From contig FR898645.1 in assembly GCA_000437215.1 (NCBI GenBank), positions 15,263 to 79,262 of the forward strand: a stretch of 64,000 nt of DNA, read 5' to 3'. Below are positions 25,827-34,536 of this stretch, piece after piece. A program made the position numbers and the translations under genes. This DNA comes from Clostridium sp. CAG:440 (GTDB taxonomy: Bacteria; Bacillota; Clostridia; TANB77; CAG-508). The notes beneath the pieces are model-generated. The model saw only the letters and a list, made by a program, of their open reading frames with translations, did not search any database and was not told the origin of the DNA. Within the stretch, counting starts at the first letter, position 1; each line of letters begins with the position of its first letter.

Positions 25827-27050
25827 ATGGAAGAAAGAAGCCTTAGAATAACAGGAGCAGATAGAAATTTTTTTAATAAAATATCAACAACATTAACAAA
25901 ATTATTAATACCTACAAAAATAGGAATTAATGGAATGTTAATTTCAATGAAAAGAAATAATTTATTAAAAGCATTTGAAAACTACACAAAAGAAGATAAA
26001 TCAAATTATGATGAAGAAGAATTAGAAAAAAAATATGAAACAACATATACTGCTTATTTAGAATCATTAGATAAGTATGTAATGGATTCAATATATAAAA
26101 AAGTAAAAAATAATACAGCAAGTGAGTTTGAAAAAAATGCATTATCTAAATATTATGAAGTAACAAGTTTAAAAGAAAGTGAATATATGGAATACAAATA
26201 TAGAAAACAAAAATATTTACTAGAATTAGACTATGAAGGAATTGTAACAGGTGGAAAAGAAAAGTTAATTGAACGTTATAAAAAATTTTATATAAACAAA
26301 ATGGATTCTATATATAAATCTATACTAAAAAATTATTCTATAAAACTTGCAGATTCTACAAATGTGTATGATGCGACAAAAGAATGGATATATACAAAAA
26401 TATTTTACACATTAGAAGAATATATACAAAATATATTGGCATTAAAATTAAAAAATAAAACAGAAGAAAAATTTGAAGAAATAAAAGAAGATTATGAAAA
26501 ATATGAAAAATACACAGTAGGTAAACTAGATACAAAAGATAATATAGAAAAAAATACAATATTATTAGGAATAAGTAGAAGACTATTTACACATAGTTTA
26601 CCACTAGTTGTTGCAGAACAATGTTATGAAAAATTATTAAAAGACGCAAGATCACTAGTACAAGATACAAAAATTGCAACCAAAAGAGAAAAAGCATATA
26701 ACATGTTAATAAATTTAATAGAAGATTACAATATAAAATTGCTATCTAGTAAAGTATATTGGGAAAATGCAAACAAAAGAGAAGAATATAAAAAATTCTA
26801 TGAAAAATATAAAACAATTAGTAATTTAAAAGAAACAGACTTTGAAGAATACATTAAACAAAAAGAAATATTATTTATAAAAAAAGATTTAAAAAGCCTT
26901 AGCGGTGAAAAAATAGATTACTCAAAACTTGAAAAATATTATAAAAGAAAACTAGTAGATTATGGAGCAATAAGAGAAATAAAGAATTCTTATAAATCTG
27001 AAGGAAAATACATAAAAGTTGAAGGGAAGCATTGTACATGTATGAAATAA
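25827..27050 (+). CDS. Unknown helical protein between yqfD and ybeY
   Basis: The 407-residue protein is rich in Lys, Glu, Tyr and Asn, and appears almost entirely helical and soluble. It begins MEERSLRITGADRNFFNKI. One early hydrophobic stretch (LTKLLIPTKIGINGMLI) may be membrane-associated. The C-terminus ends HCTCMK with two Cys. In Bacillus this position is held by phoH; there is no P-loop here and it is clearly not PhoH. The ATG at 25827 sits 9 nt after AGGAAGG; ATGs at 25818 and 25821 are alternatives. Its end overlaps the ybeY start. No function assigned. Confidence 0.7.
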   Translation: MEERSLRITGADRNFFNKISTTLTKLLIPTKIGINGMLISMKRNNLLKAFENYTKEDKSNYDEEELEKKYETTYTAYLESLDKYVMDSIYKKVKNNTASEFEKNALSKYYEVTSLKESEYMEYKYRKQKYLLELDYEGIVTGGKEKLIERYKKFYINKMDSIYKSILKNYSIKLADSTNVYDATKEWIYTKIFYTLEEYIQNILALKLKNKTEEKFEEIKEDYEKYEKYTVGKLDTKDNIEKNTILLGISRRLFTHSLPLVVAEQCYEKLLKDARSLVQDTKIATKREKAYNMLINLIEDYNIKLLSSKVYWENANKREEYKKFYEKYKTISNLKETDFEEYIKQKEILFIKKDLKSLSGEKIDYSKLEKYYKRKLVDYGAIREIKNSYKSEGKYIKVEGKHCTCMK

Positions 27051-27511
27051 CATATTTAGATATAGAAGAAAATCCAGAATATGAACAAATAATAAAAGAT
27101 GTTATAAAAGAATGTTATAAAGAAGAACACTTAGAAAATTCAAAATTAACAGTTCAAATAACACTAACAAACCCAGAAAACATAAGAAAATATAACAAAG
27201 AATATAGAAAACTTGACAAAGAAACAGATGTACTTTCATTTCCTATGTTTGAAAGGGACGAGTTAGCAAAAAAAATTAAAAATCAAGATTTTAAATATGA
27301 AGATATTTTAGGAGATATGGTTATTTCTATTGAAAGAGTTAAAGAGCAAGCAATAGAATATGGACACAGTTTTAAAAGAGAATTAAGCTACATGGTAGTA
27401 CATAGTTTTTATCATTTGATGGGGTATGACCATATAGAAGAAAAAGATAAATTAGAAATGAGACCCAAAGAAGAAAAAATATTAGAAATACTTGATATAA
27501 AAAGGAGTTAA
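27038..27511 (+). CDS. ybeY: Endoribonuclease YbeY (16S rRNA maturation)
   Basis: The 157-residue protein carries the zinc-binding motif VHSFYHLMGYDH with three His ligands, plus the upstream LxFP-type block TDVLSFPMF. YbeY is a metal-dependent endoribonuclease needed for 16S rRNA 3' maturation and ribosome quality control. ATG 27038 was chosen because AAGGGAAG ends 8 nt before it. The start overlaps the end of the preceding gene by 13 nt, suggesting coupling. The usual neighbours (dgkA, era) are not here. Confidence 0.93.
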   Translation: MYEITYLDIEENPEYEQIIKDVIKECYKEEHLENSKLTVQITLTNPENIRKYNKEYRKLDKETDVLSFPMFERDELAKKIKNQDFKYEDILGDMVISIERVKEQAIEYGHSFKRELSYMVVHSFYHLMGYDHIEEKDKLEMRPKEEKILEILDIKRS

Positions 27512-27513
27512 GT

Positions 27514-28563
27514 ATGAGAAAAAAGAAAAAAAGTGGGACAAGAGTTTTAATTACTTTTTTAATAATTTTAATTATTGTGTCAGGAGCATATTTGGCATGG
27601 AAAATAGTTAATGATAAAAAAGAAGCGGGAGTAGAAAGCTTTAATGAAGAAGCACAAGAACAAGGACAAGTTGTAGAAGAAAACAAGGTTAAAATTTATT
27701 CCGGAAAAGATAGGCCAATTGCAGTTATGATTGATAATCATAACTTAGCATGGCCACAAGCGGGACTAAATGATGCATATATGGTTTATGAAATAGTAGT
27801 AGAGGGTGGAGAAACAAGGTTAATGGCTTTATTTAAAGGAAAAAATATAGAAAAAATTGGACCAGTTAGAAGCTCAAGACATTATTTCTTAGACTATGCT
27901 ATGGAAAATGATGCAATATATGTTCATTTTGGTTGGAGCCCACAAGCGCAAAGTGACATTTCTAAATATAAAATTAACAATATAAATGGAATATCAGAAG
28001 ATGGAACAACATTTTGGAGAGTTAAAGATAAGTCAGCACCACATAATGCTGTAACAAGCACAAAAAAAATAATGGAAAGTGCTAAATCAAAGAAATATAG
28101 AACAACAAGTACAAGTAGTAGTGTATTAAATTATGTAACAGATGAAATATTACTAGAAGATGGAATAGAGGCAAATGAAGTTACAATACCACATTCACAA
28201 CTTCAAACTGTAAAATATGAGTATGATAGTGAGCAAAAAGTATATGAAAGATATGCAAGAAATAAAGAACAAAAAGATTGGACAACAGGTAATATGGTAA
28301 CTACAAAAAATATTATAATTACATTTTGTGATAATTATGAACTAACAGATTCAGAAAATAAAGGAAGACAAGGATTAAAAAATACAGGAACATTTGATGG
28401 CTATTATATAACAAATGGTAAAGCTATAAAGATAAAATGTATAAAAGAATCAAGAAATGAAAAAACTAAATATGAAGATTTGGAAGGAAATGAAATAAAA
28501 GTAAATGACGGAAATACTTTTGTAAACATTTGCCCTAAAAATGCTGATGTTACAATTGAATAG
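27514..28563 (+). CDS. DUF3048 (YerB-like) membrane-anchored protein
   Basis: The 349-residue protein has one N-terminal membrane helix (about residues 9-30) and a DUF3048 ectodomain: RPIAVMIDNHNLAWPQAGL, EGGETRLMALF, GPVRSSRHYFLDYAME. No lipobox Cys is present, although YerB itself is a lipoprotein. The gene starts 2 nt after the ybeY stop. Its role is unknown in the family. Confidence 0.88.
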   Translation: MRKKKKSGTRVLITFLIILIIVSGAYLAWKIVNDKKEAGVESFNEEAQEQGQVVEENKVKIYSGKDRPIAVMIDNHNLAWPQAGLNDAYMVYEIVVEGGETRLMALFKGKNIEKIGPVRSSRHYFLDYAMENDAIYVHFGWSPQAQSDISKYKINNINGISEDGTTFWRVKDKSAPHNAVTSTKKIMESAKSKKYRTTSTSSSVLNYVTDEILLEDGIEANEVTIPHSQLQTVKYEYDSEQKVYERYARNKEQKDWTTGNMVTTKNIIITFCDNYELTDSENKGRQGLKNTGTFDGYYITNGKAIKIKCIKESRNEKTKYEDLEGNEIKVNDGNTFVNICPKNADVTIE

Positions 28564-28572
28564 GAGGAAAAA

Positions 28573-28908
28573 ATGAACGTTTATGATACAGCAAATAGAT
28601 TGGCCAGTGAAATAAAATCATCAGAGGAATATGTGAATTATAAAATGGCTAAACAAGCAATTTCTTTAAAACAAGAATTAAAAAATGAAATAGAAGAGTT
28701 TGAAAAATTAAGATATCAAACTCAAATACATGTAATGCAAACTGGAAAAAATGACGAAGAAATGCTAAAAAAAATGCAACAAATGTATGCTAAATTAATA
28801 GAACAGCAAGAAGCAAAAAAATATTTTGATGCAGAAAACAAGTTTAATATATTAATTGCAGATGTAAATAAAATAATAGGAGAAAGCGTAAAAGATTTGC
28901 TACAATAA
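28573..28908 (+). CDS. YlbF/YmcA-family regulator
   Basis: The 111-residue helical protein has the YlbF-type pattern: VYDTANRLASEIKSSEEYVNY, then KQELKNEIEEFEKLRYQTQ and the C-terminal KYFDAENKFNILIADVNKII. In Bacillus YlbF, YmcA and YaaT form a complex that affects RNA processing and sporulation/competence. GGAGG precedes the ATG, 9 nt after the DUF3048 gene. Confidence 0.88.
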   Translation: MNVYDTANRLASEIKSSEEYVNYKMAKQAISLKQELKNEIEEFEKLRYQTQIHVMQTGKNDEEMLKKMQQMYAKLIEQQEAKKYFDAENKFNILIADVNKIIGESVKDLLQ

Positions 28909-28959
28909 AAAAGTTTGAATTGTTAAATTTAAAAAATAAATTTAACAGGAGTGATTTTT

Positions 28960-29650
28960 ATGGAATATTTAATCTTAGCAATAGTTATTATAGTATTGGT
29001 ATTAATGTTAAAGTTTATTTTTAAATTTAACATTAAAGAAATAAAAGAAATAGGAGTTAATAAGAAACTAGATGAATTAACTAAAAAATTTCCTGAAAAC
29101 ACTGAAATTTGTAAATGGTATTTAAAAAAATTAAATAATACTACAACAAAAATACAAGAAAATTTAGAAAGCAAAAATTCAATGTATATTGCAATTACAG
29201 ACAAAATTATAATTGCAAATATAAAAGAAAGTTATACAAGAATACAAACAATTGCACATGAATGTTTACATTCTGTACAAGATAAAAAATTACTATATTT
29301 TAATTTTATTTATACAAATATATATTTAATATATTTTATAACAATAACGATACTTGCATTATTTAAAATACTACCATATAAAATGATGTTTTTAACATTA
29401 TTGGTATTTATTCGGATTAGTATATTTTTTAGTTAGAGCATATTTAGAAAATGATGCAATGATAAAAGCAAAATATTTAGCCAAAGAATATATGGAAGAA
29501 CAGAAAATATTAGAACAAAATGAAATACAAGAAATTGTAAATGAATTTGAAAAATTAAATAATGTTGGTATAAAAAGTACAAATTATTCGCTATTTTTAG
29601 GCATTTGCATAAAAATTATAATTTTTTTATGTATATGTTTTATAATATAG
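28960..29650 (+). CDS. YugP-like membrane zinc peptidase, +1 frameshift at CGG
   Basis: Reading 28960-29412 and then 29414-29650 gives one 229-residue membrane protein. It has an N-terminal helix, a HExxH motif (AHECLHSVQ) like that of the YugP-type neutral zinc metallopeptidases, and two membrane helices. The second of these is complete only across the shift: TLLVFI then GLVYFLVRAYLENDAM. In frame 0 translation stops seven codons after CGG. A C-terminal helix ends the protein. ATG 28960 follows AGGAG. YugP similarity is limited to the motif and layout. Confidence 0.75.
29413..29415 (+). promoter_or_regulatory. CGG +1 frameshift site in the zinc-peptidase-like gene
   Basis: Frame 0 reads TTT ATT CGG ATT AGT and soon stops at TAG. 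Dropping the C gives ATT GGA TTA GTA and joins the second membrane helix with the downstream coding frame. Confidence 0.75.
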
Positions 29651-29716
29651 TTGCAATTTAAAAATTTTTATGTTAAAATAATCAAGTAAAAAAGGAAACC
29701 GTGGGGAGGAAAACAA

Positions 29717-29965
29717 ATGGCAGTAGTAAGAACAATATTAACAGTATTATTTTTTGTAATAGGAGCAATAATAGTAATATTAGCATTTATGCAAACAAAA
29801 GAAGATGAGGGATTATCTTCTACAATAACAGGTTCATCAACAAACAATTTTTATGAGAAAAATAAAGCACGTACAAAAGAAGGAAAACAAAAAAGATGGA
29901 CAAAAATATTATCAATTGTATTTGCAATAATAACAATAGTACTAGGAATATTATATATGGCATAA
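29717..29965 (+). CDS. secG: Preprotein translocase subunit SecG
   Basis: The 82-residue protein has two membrane helices (about residues 4-24 and 62-81), with QTKEDEGLSSTITGSS between them, as in SecG. SecG assists SecYE-dependent export. It is followed by rnr, the usual Firmicutes order. GGGAGG precedes the ATG. Confidence 0.93.
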   Translation: MAVVRTILTVLFFVIGAIIVILAFMQTKEDEGLSSTITGSSTNNFYEKNKARTKEGKQKRWTKILSIVFAIITIVLGILYMA

Positions 29966-29969
29966 ATTA

Positions 29970-30000
29970 AAAGGGCGGTTTTTATAAACGTCCTTTTTTT
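29970..30000 (+). terminator. Terminator-like hairpin between secG and rnr
   Basis: AAAGGGCGGTTT can pair with AAACGTCCTTT, followed by a run of T. The stem has a G-T pair and a bulge. It probably gives partial termination before rnr. Confidence 0.65.
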
Positions 30001-30022
30001 AACTAAAAATTAAGGAGAAATT

Positions 30023-31963
30023 ATGAAAAAAAATAATTATTTAGAAGGAATATATAGAAGAAATGCTAAAGGGTTTGGATTTGTAAAGGTAGAGAATATG
30101 GAAGATGAAATATATATATCAAAAGACAAATCTAAAAATGCATTAAATGAAGACAAGGTATTAGTAGAAATAATAGAAGAAAAAAGCGAAAATAAAAAGG
30201 CAGAAGGAAGAATTGTAGAAATACTAGGAAGGCAGAAAGATACAATAGTTGGAATTTTTCAAAAAAGTAAAAACTTTGGCTTTGTTGTGCCAGACAATAA
30301 AAATTTTGGTACAGACATATTTATTTCAAAAAAAGATTGTGGAAAAGCAAGAAATAACCACAAGGTTTTAGTAAAAATAACTAAATACCCAAAAAAAGGT
30401 AAAAATGCAGAAGGAAAAATAATAGAAATACTTGGAGGAGTTAATGAAGCAGGAGTTGATATGCTTTCTTTAATAAAAGAATATGATCTTCCATATGTTT
30501 TTCCAAAAGCAGTTGTAAATGAGGCTAAAAGTAAGGGAAATAAAATAAATGAAAAAGATATAAAAAATAGAAAAGACTTAAGAAATGATATAGTTTTTAC
30601 AATAGATGGTCAAGATGCTAAAGACTTAGATGATGCAGTAAGTGTAAAAAAACTAGAAAATGGAAATTATAAATTAGATGTTCATATTGCAGATGTTAGT
30701 TATTATGTAAGAGAGAATAGTTTACTAGATAAAGAAGCACAAATAAGAGGGACAAGTATATATATGCTAGGAAGAGTTATACCAATGCTTCCAAGAGAAC
30801 TTTCTAATGGTATTTGTAGTTTAAATGAAGGAGAAGATAGATATACGCTTTCTTGCACAATGGAAATTAATAGCAAAGGAAACGTGGTTTCATCTGATGT
30901 TTATAAAGCAGTAATAAATGTTACAAAAAGAATGAATTATCATGATGTTCAAGCAATTTTGGATGATTCTAATAAAGAGATAACAAAAAAATATAAAGAT
31001 TATATTAGCAATTTTAAACTAATGGAAGAATTAGCAAAAATATTAAAAAATAAAAGAGCAGAGCAAGGCTACTTAAATTTAGACATTCCAGAAAGTAAAA
31101 TAGATTTAGATATAAATGGAAGAGTAACTAATATTTCTAAGTATGAAACAAGTTTTGCAAATGAAATAATAGAACAATTTATGTTAAAAGCAAATGAAAC
31201 AATTGCAGAAAAATTTTTCTGGCTTGATGCACCATTTATATATAGGGTACATGAAGAACCAGATATAGACAAAGTAAAAGAATTAAATAAATTTTTATAT
31301 AATTTTGGTTTAAAAGTAAAAATAGTAAATGAAAAAGTTTACCCAACAGAATTTGCAAAAATATTAGAAGAAGTAAAGCAAAAAGATGAAGAAAAAGTTG
31401 TTTCTAATTTAATATTAAGAACATTAAAAGTTGCAAGATATGAATCAGAAAATCAAGGACATTTTGGAATAGCAAGCAAATATTATTGCCACTTTACTTC
31501 ACCAATTAGAAGATATCCAGACTTATTTATACACAGAATAATTTCAAATTATTTGGAAAATAAATATAATGTAAGTGATGAATTTAAAAATGAATATAAG
31601 GCAAAAGCTGAGCAAAGAGCAACAAGTTCTTCAGATAGAGAAAAAATAGCAACAAAAGTTGAAAGAGAAAGTGAAGATATAAAAAAGGCTGAATACATGG
31701 AAAATAAAGTTGGTGAAGAATATGAAGGAATTGTTTCATCAATTACTCAATTTGGAATGTTTGTAGAATTAGACAATACAGTAGAAGGCTTAATTAGATT
31801 TGAACATTTAGGAAATGAATATTTTATATATGATGAAAATAGAAAAATCTTAATAGGAGAAAAATCTAAAAAAACATATAAAATAGGAGATAAGGTAAAA
31901 ATAAGAGTAATAAGTGCAAGTAAATTATTAAGGCAAATTGATTTTGAAATTATAGAAAAATAA
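30023..31963 (+). CDS. rnr: Ribonuclease R
   Basis: The 646-residue 3'-5' exoribonuclease shows two N-terminal cold-shock domains, the RNB catalytic domain with TIDGQDAKDLDDAVSV (catalytic Asp residues), YCHFTSPIRRYPDLFIHR, and a C-terminal S1 domain (EEYEGIVSSITQFGMFVEL). RNase R degrades structured RNA and, with SmpB/tmRNA, non-stop mRNA. No smpB follows; the gene ends at a terminator. It is shorter than many RNase R enzymes mainly in the C-terminal tail. Confidence 0.96.
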   Translation: MKKNNYLEGIYRRNAKGFGFVKVENMEDEIYISKDKSKNALNEDKVLVEIIEEKSENKKAEGRIVEILGRQKDTIVGIFQKSKNFGFVVPDNKNFGTDIFISKKDCGKARNNHKVLVKITKYPKKGKNAEGKIIEILGGVNEAGVDMLSLIKEYDLPYVFPKAVVNEAKSKGNKINEKDIKNRKDLRNDIVFTIDGQDAKDLDDAVSVKKLENGNYKLDVHIADVSYYVRENSLLDKEAQIRGTSIYMLGRVIPMLPRELSNGICSLNEGEDRYTLSCTMEINSKGNVVSSDVYKAVINVTKRMNYHDVQAILDDSNKEITKKYKDYISNFKLMEELAKILKNKRAEQGYLNLDIPESKIDLDINGRVTNISKYETSFANEIIEQFMLKANETIAEKFFWLDAPFIYRVHEEPDIDKVKELNKFLYNFGLKVKIVNEKVYPTEFAKILEEVKQKDEEKVVSNLILRTLKVARYESENQGHFGIASKYYCHFTSPIRRYPDLFIHRIISNYLENKYNVSDEFKNEYKAKAEQRATSSSDREKIATKVERESEDIKKAEYMENKVGEEYEGIVSSITQFGMFVELDNTVEGLIRFEHLGNEYFIYDENRKILIGEKSKKTYKIGDKVKIRVISASKLLRQIDFEIIEK

Positions 31964-31972
31964 GATATTAAT

Positions 31973-32007
31973 AAAAAACTGGGATTGTAAGAAAATCCCA
32001 GTTTTTT
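31973..32007. terminator. Bidirectional terminator after rnr
   Basis: AAAAAACTGGGATT pairs with AATCCCAGTTTTTT around a short loop. It ends rnr and, on the other strand, the germination operon and its small terminal gene. Confidence 0.88.
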
Positions 32008-32186
32008 TATCTTGTTAAAACCATAATGTTAGCCAAAAGCACAACTAAAGAGGAAAAAATTATAACACAAATTCCACCACTTTTATTATTTTCATTATTT
32101 ATTTCATATATAGCATAAAAAATAGATTTAACTAAAATAATTATACTTATTATAAAAAAGATTATATTAAAAATAATATGAAACAT
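32007..32186 (-). CDS. Small two-helix membrane protein downstream of gerC
   Basis: The 59-residue protein has two hydrophobic helices (about residues 2-24 and 37-56) joined by a polar loop, YEINNENNKSGG. The ATG at 32186 follows GGAAGG at 8 nt; a GTG at 32195 is less well placed. It is the last gene of the gerA-gerB-gerC cluster. Small two-helix D subunits of germinant receptors have this size and position in some Bacillus, so it is a candidate D-type subunit. No sequence similarity is claimed. Confidence 0.55.
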   Translation of the reverse strand: MFHIIFNIIFFIISIIILVKSIFYAIYEINNENNKSGGICVIIFSSLVVLLANIMVLTR

Positions 32187-32212
32187 AAAAAACACCTTCC
32201 AAATAAATTATT

Positions 32213-33436
32213 TTAAGTTTCTGTAATTAACAGGCTTGATTGTATAGAAGTATTTACATCAACATCAAAAAAAGAGTTTTTAAAATTTTCATGCCAATTG
32301 TAATTAGAAAAATCTTTATTTGTCAAAAAATTAGATAATGCATATTTTCCAAGTCCACTAATATCTGACTTAAAATCTTTAGCTGTTTTATATAAATAAT
32401 CAGAAAAAACAGACTCTATATAACTATTACAAGATTTAGAAATTGCATTTAAAGTATTTTCATTTAAATAGTTAGAATTACTAGTTAAAGAGTGTATTCT
32501 TCCAGAATAATCTGCTTTAATTTTAATGTATGGGGAACCATTTACAATTTTTACACTAACATCAATATCTTTATTTGGGGTTATATAAATATCAATATTT
32601 TCATTAGAGTTTTCAGGTGATGGAACTGTTACATAAAACCCTTTAACTTCATTTTTTATATTTAAAAATGCAAGACATTCTGAAGCATTTAGCTCACCAA
32701 TTAATTTATCAGATTTAAATACAGCAAGACCAATATTTTCGATGGCACGTTTACCAGAAACTGTAGATTCATTTGATTTTTGGCTAGAATCTTTTTTAGA
32801 ATTTATAGAAGATGTGTTATCAGAATGTTCTGTATTTAACCCACCAAGTATAGCTGTTGGTTCACAAAGCTCACATTCTAAGGCATTAAAAAAATCGCCA
32901 ATTGTAGTATCTGCAGTATAACCTGTATAATCACTAGAACTTGGAAAAACCTCATAGTATTTAGTTATTAAATTCTCAAATATGGGTTTAGAGTTTTCTA
33001 TATAATATTGAGCACTACATTTGCTAACAATTATATTGGCAGATGGCCTAATTTGGGTATCATTAATTAATGAATATATTTGGCTAGCTATTCCATTATT
33101 TGCAATTTCTTCAGAAAATACAATTACTTTACAATGTGATAAATTAAGTTTTTTTCCAATATAAGTGTTCATTAAATTTATAGCATTATTTAAAGAAGAA
33201 GCTTCTACAGTATTTATTATTGTTGGGGTTTGTTCAGTTTTTCCAGATTCAGAAACACTTGAAACTTTTGCAAATTGAAAGCTTATATGATAATTATTAT
33301 TGGTAGATGTATCAAAACCAATAGCTACAACATAATCTAGATTTGCAATATTAAGAAAACTATATGAAGAAGAAAAGGCAATTAATAATAAAATTATTAC
33401 AATAACAGATAAAATTCTTATAATTATATTTTTCAT
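32213..33436 (-). CDS. gerC: Germinant receptor C subunit (Ger(x)C family)
   Basis: The 407-residue protein has an N-terminal membrane segment (residues 5-23), then LDYVVAIGFDTSTNNNYHIS, a recognised GerAC-type start, and a C-terminal domain with SDISGLGKYA. In most spore formers this is a lipoprotein with a lipobox Cys followed by WDxREI. Here the Cys is absent (AFSSSYSFLNI), so the protein would be anchored by its uncleaved N-terminal helix. The gene starts 4 nt inside gerB. It forms a receptor with GerA and GerB in the spore inner membrane. Confidence 0.88.
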   Translation of the reverse strand: MKNIIIRILSVIVIILLLIAFSSSYSFLNIANLDYVVAIGFDTSTNNNYHISFQFAKVSSVSESGKTEQTPTIINTVEASSLNNAINLMNTYIGKKLNLSHCKVIVFSEEIANNGIASQIYSLINDTQIRPSANIIVSKCSAQYYIENSKPIFENLITKYYEVFPSSSDYTGYTADTTIGDFFNALECELCEPTAILGGLNTEHSDNTSSINSKKDSSQKSNESTVSGKRAIENIGLAVFKSDKLIGELNASECLAFLNIKNEVKGFYVTVPSPENSNENIDIYITPNKDIDVSVKIVNGSPYIKIKADYSGRIHSLTSNSNYLNENTLNAISKSCNSYIESVFSDYLYKTAKDFKSDISGLGKYALSNFLTNKDFSNYNWHENFKNSFFDVDVNTSIQSSLLITET

Positions 33437-34536
33437 TTTGAATTACCTACTTTCAATTTTTTTCTTTCTTTTAAATTCGCAATAATTAGAATTGATAAAC
33501 CTAAAATAAATACTATTCCTATTACAAAACTGCCATAAAAATTACTTGCAATTAGTTCACATATTGCCATATTGTTTGGAAGTAAGGAAACACCTAAAAT
33601 TAATAATACAAATATATTTGCAATAGGTTTTATATCTTTTATATTAGTTAATTTTTTAAAAATTCCAATAGAAATAGTAGTACAAGTACCTAGATAACTT
33701 GCAAATGCTAAAATCCAAATAAGTAAAGATAAGGATTCAAGCCTTTGAAAAAATGTTCCAAAATCAATATGTCTTGCTGCAAAATATAAAGGCATAATTT
33801 CATTTGCAGAAACAAGAGATGTAAATATAAAAAGAATAATTGAAACACATAAAATTAAATAAATACCTATTACACATACAGAAATAATAGAAATTTGCTT
33901 TAGTTTTTTAGGGTCTTTTAGCAATGGTGGTAAAAAGTATATATACGCAATTCCTCCAAAAGCACTTAAGTTAGTAAGTCCTAAAACAAATGTTGAAAAG
34001 AATCCATTGCCTAAAATGGGAAACATTCTTTGTGGTACAAAGTTTTCTAAATTAAATACAAATAAGGCAACAATACTAACTAGTGTAAGTGGAATTATAA
34101 TTAGATTTGTTTTGTATACAGAACTTGGACCAAGTCTTATACTTATACACACTGCAATTACAAACAGCAAAATTATAAATAAAATATCTGTAAGAGGGAA
34201 GTATAGAATTTTTAATCCTTCACAAAAGTTTCTTAATAATAAACTAGAGCTTGTAATAAAGTGAAAAATAAATACAGCCCCAACAATATTTTTAAAAACT
34301 TTACCACCTAAATTTTCAGATATATCAACAATATCTAACCCAGGAAATTTTTTTAATAAAAAGTAAATAAGGTAGGCCAAAGCCATTGCAATAATAGTTA
34401 AATAAATTAAATTCAAAATTGTAGATGAATTAGTATTAAAAATTAAAATTCTTGGAAGTGATAAAATTGTATGAGCAACAACAATTGTTAAAATACTCAT
34501 TATTGCTTCTACAGTTCCAATTTTATTATTTCCCAT
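33433..34536 (-). CDS. gerB: Germinant receptor B subunit (amino-acid-permease-like)
   Basis: The 367-residue membrane protein has about ten helices and the spore-germination B family features: GTVEAIMSILTIVVAHTIL, FPGLDIVDISENLGG. The ATG at 34536 follows GGAGGTG; an upstream ATG at 34560 lacks a ribosome site. It overlaps gerA by 11 nt and gerC by 4 nt. The B subunit is thought to bind the germinant. Confidence 0.93.
   Translation of the reverse strand: MGNNKIGTVEAIMSILTIVVAHTILSLPRILIFNTNSSTILNLIYLTIIAMALAYLIYFLLKKFPGLDIVDISENLGGKVFKNIVGAVFIFHFITSSSLLLRNFCEGLKILYFPLTDILFIILLFVIAVCISIRLGPSSVYKTNLIIIPLTLVSIVALFVFNLENFVPQRMFPILGNGFFSTFVLGLTNLSAFGGIAYIYFLPPLLKDPKKLKQISIISVCVIGIYLILCVSIILFIFTSLVSANEIMPLYFAARHIDFGTFFQRLESLSLLIWILAFASYLGTCTTISIGIFKKLTNIKDIKPIANIFVLLILGVSLLPNNMAICELIASNFYGSFVIGIVFILGLSILIIANLKERKKLKVGNSK

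Noticed and set aside
29459..29650. A separate 63-residue gene after the zinc-peptidase-like gene
   Set aside because: It is the in-frame continuation of the upstream gene after the CGG shift, and it has no ribosome site.
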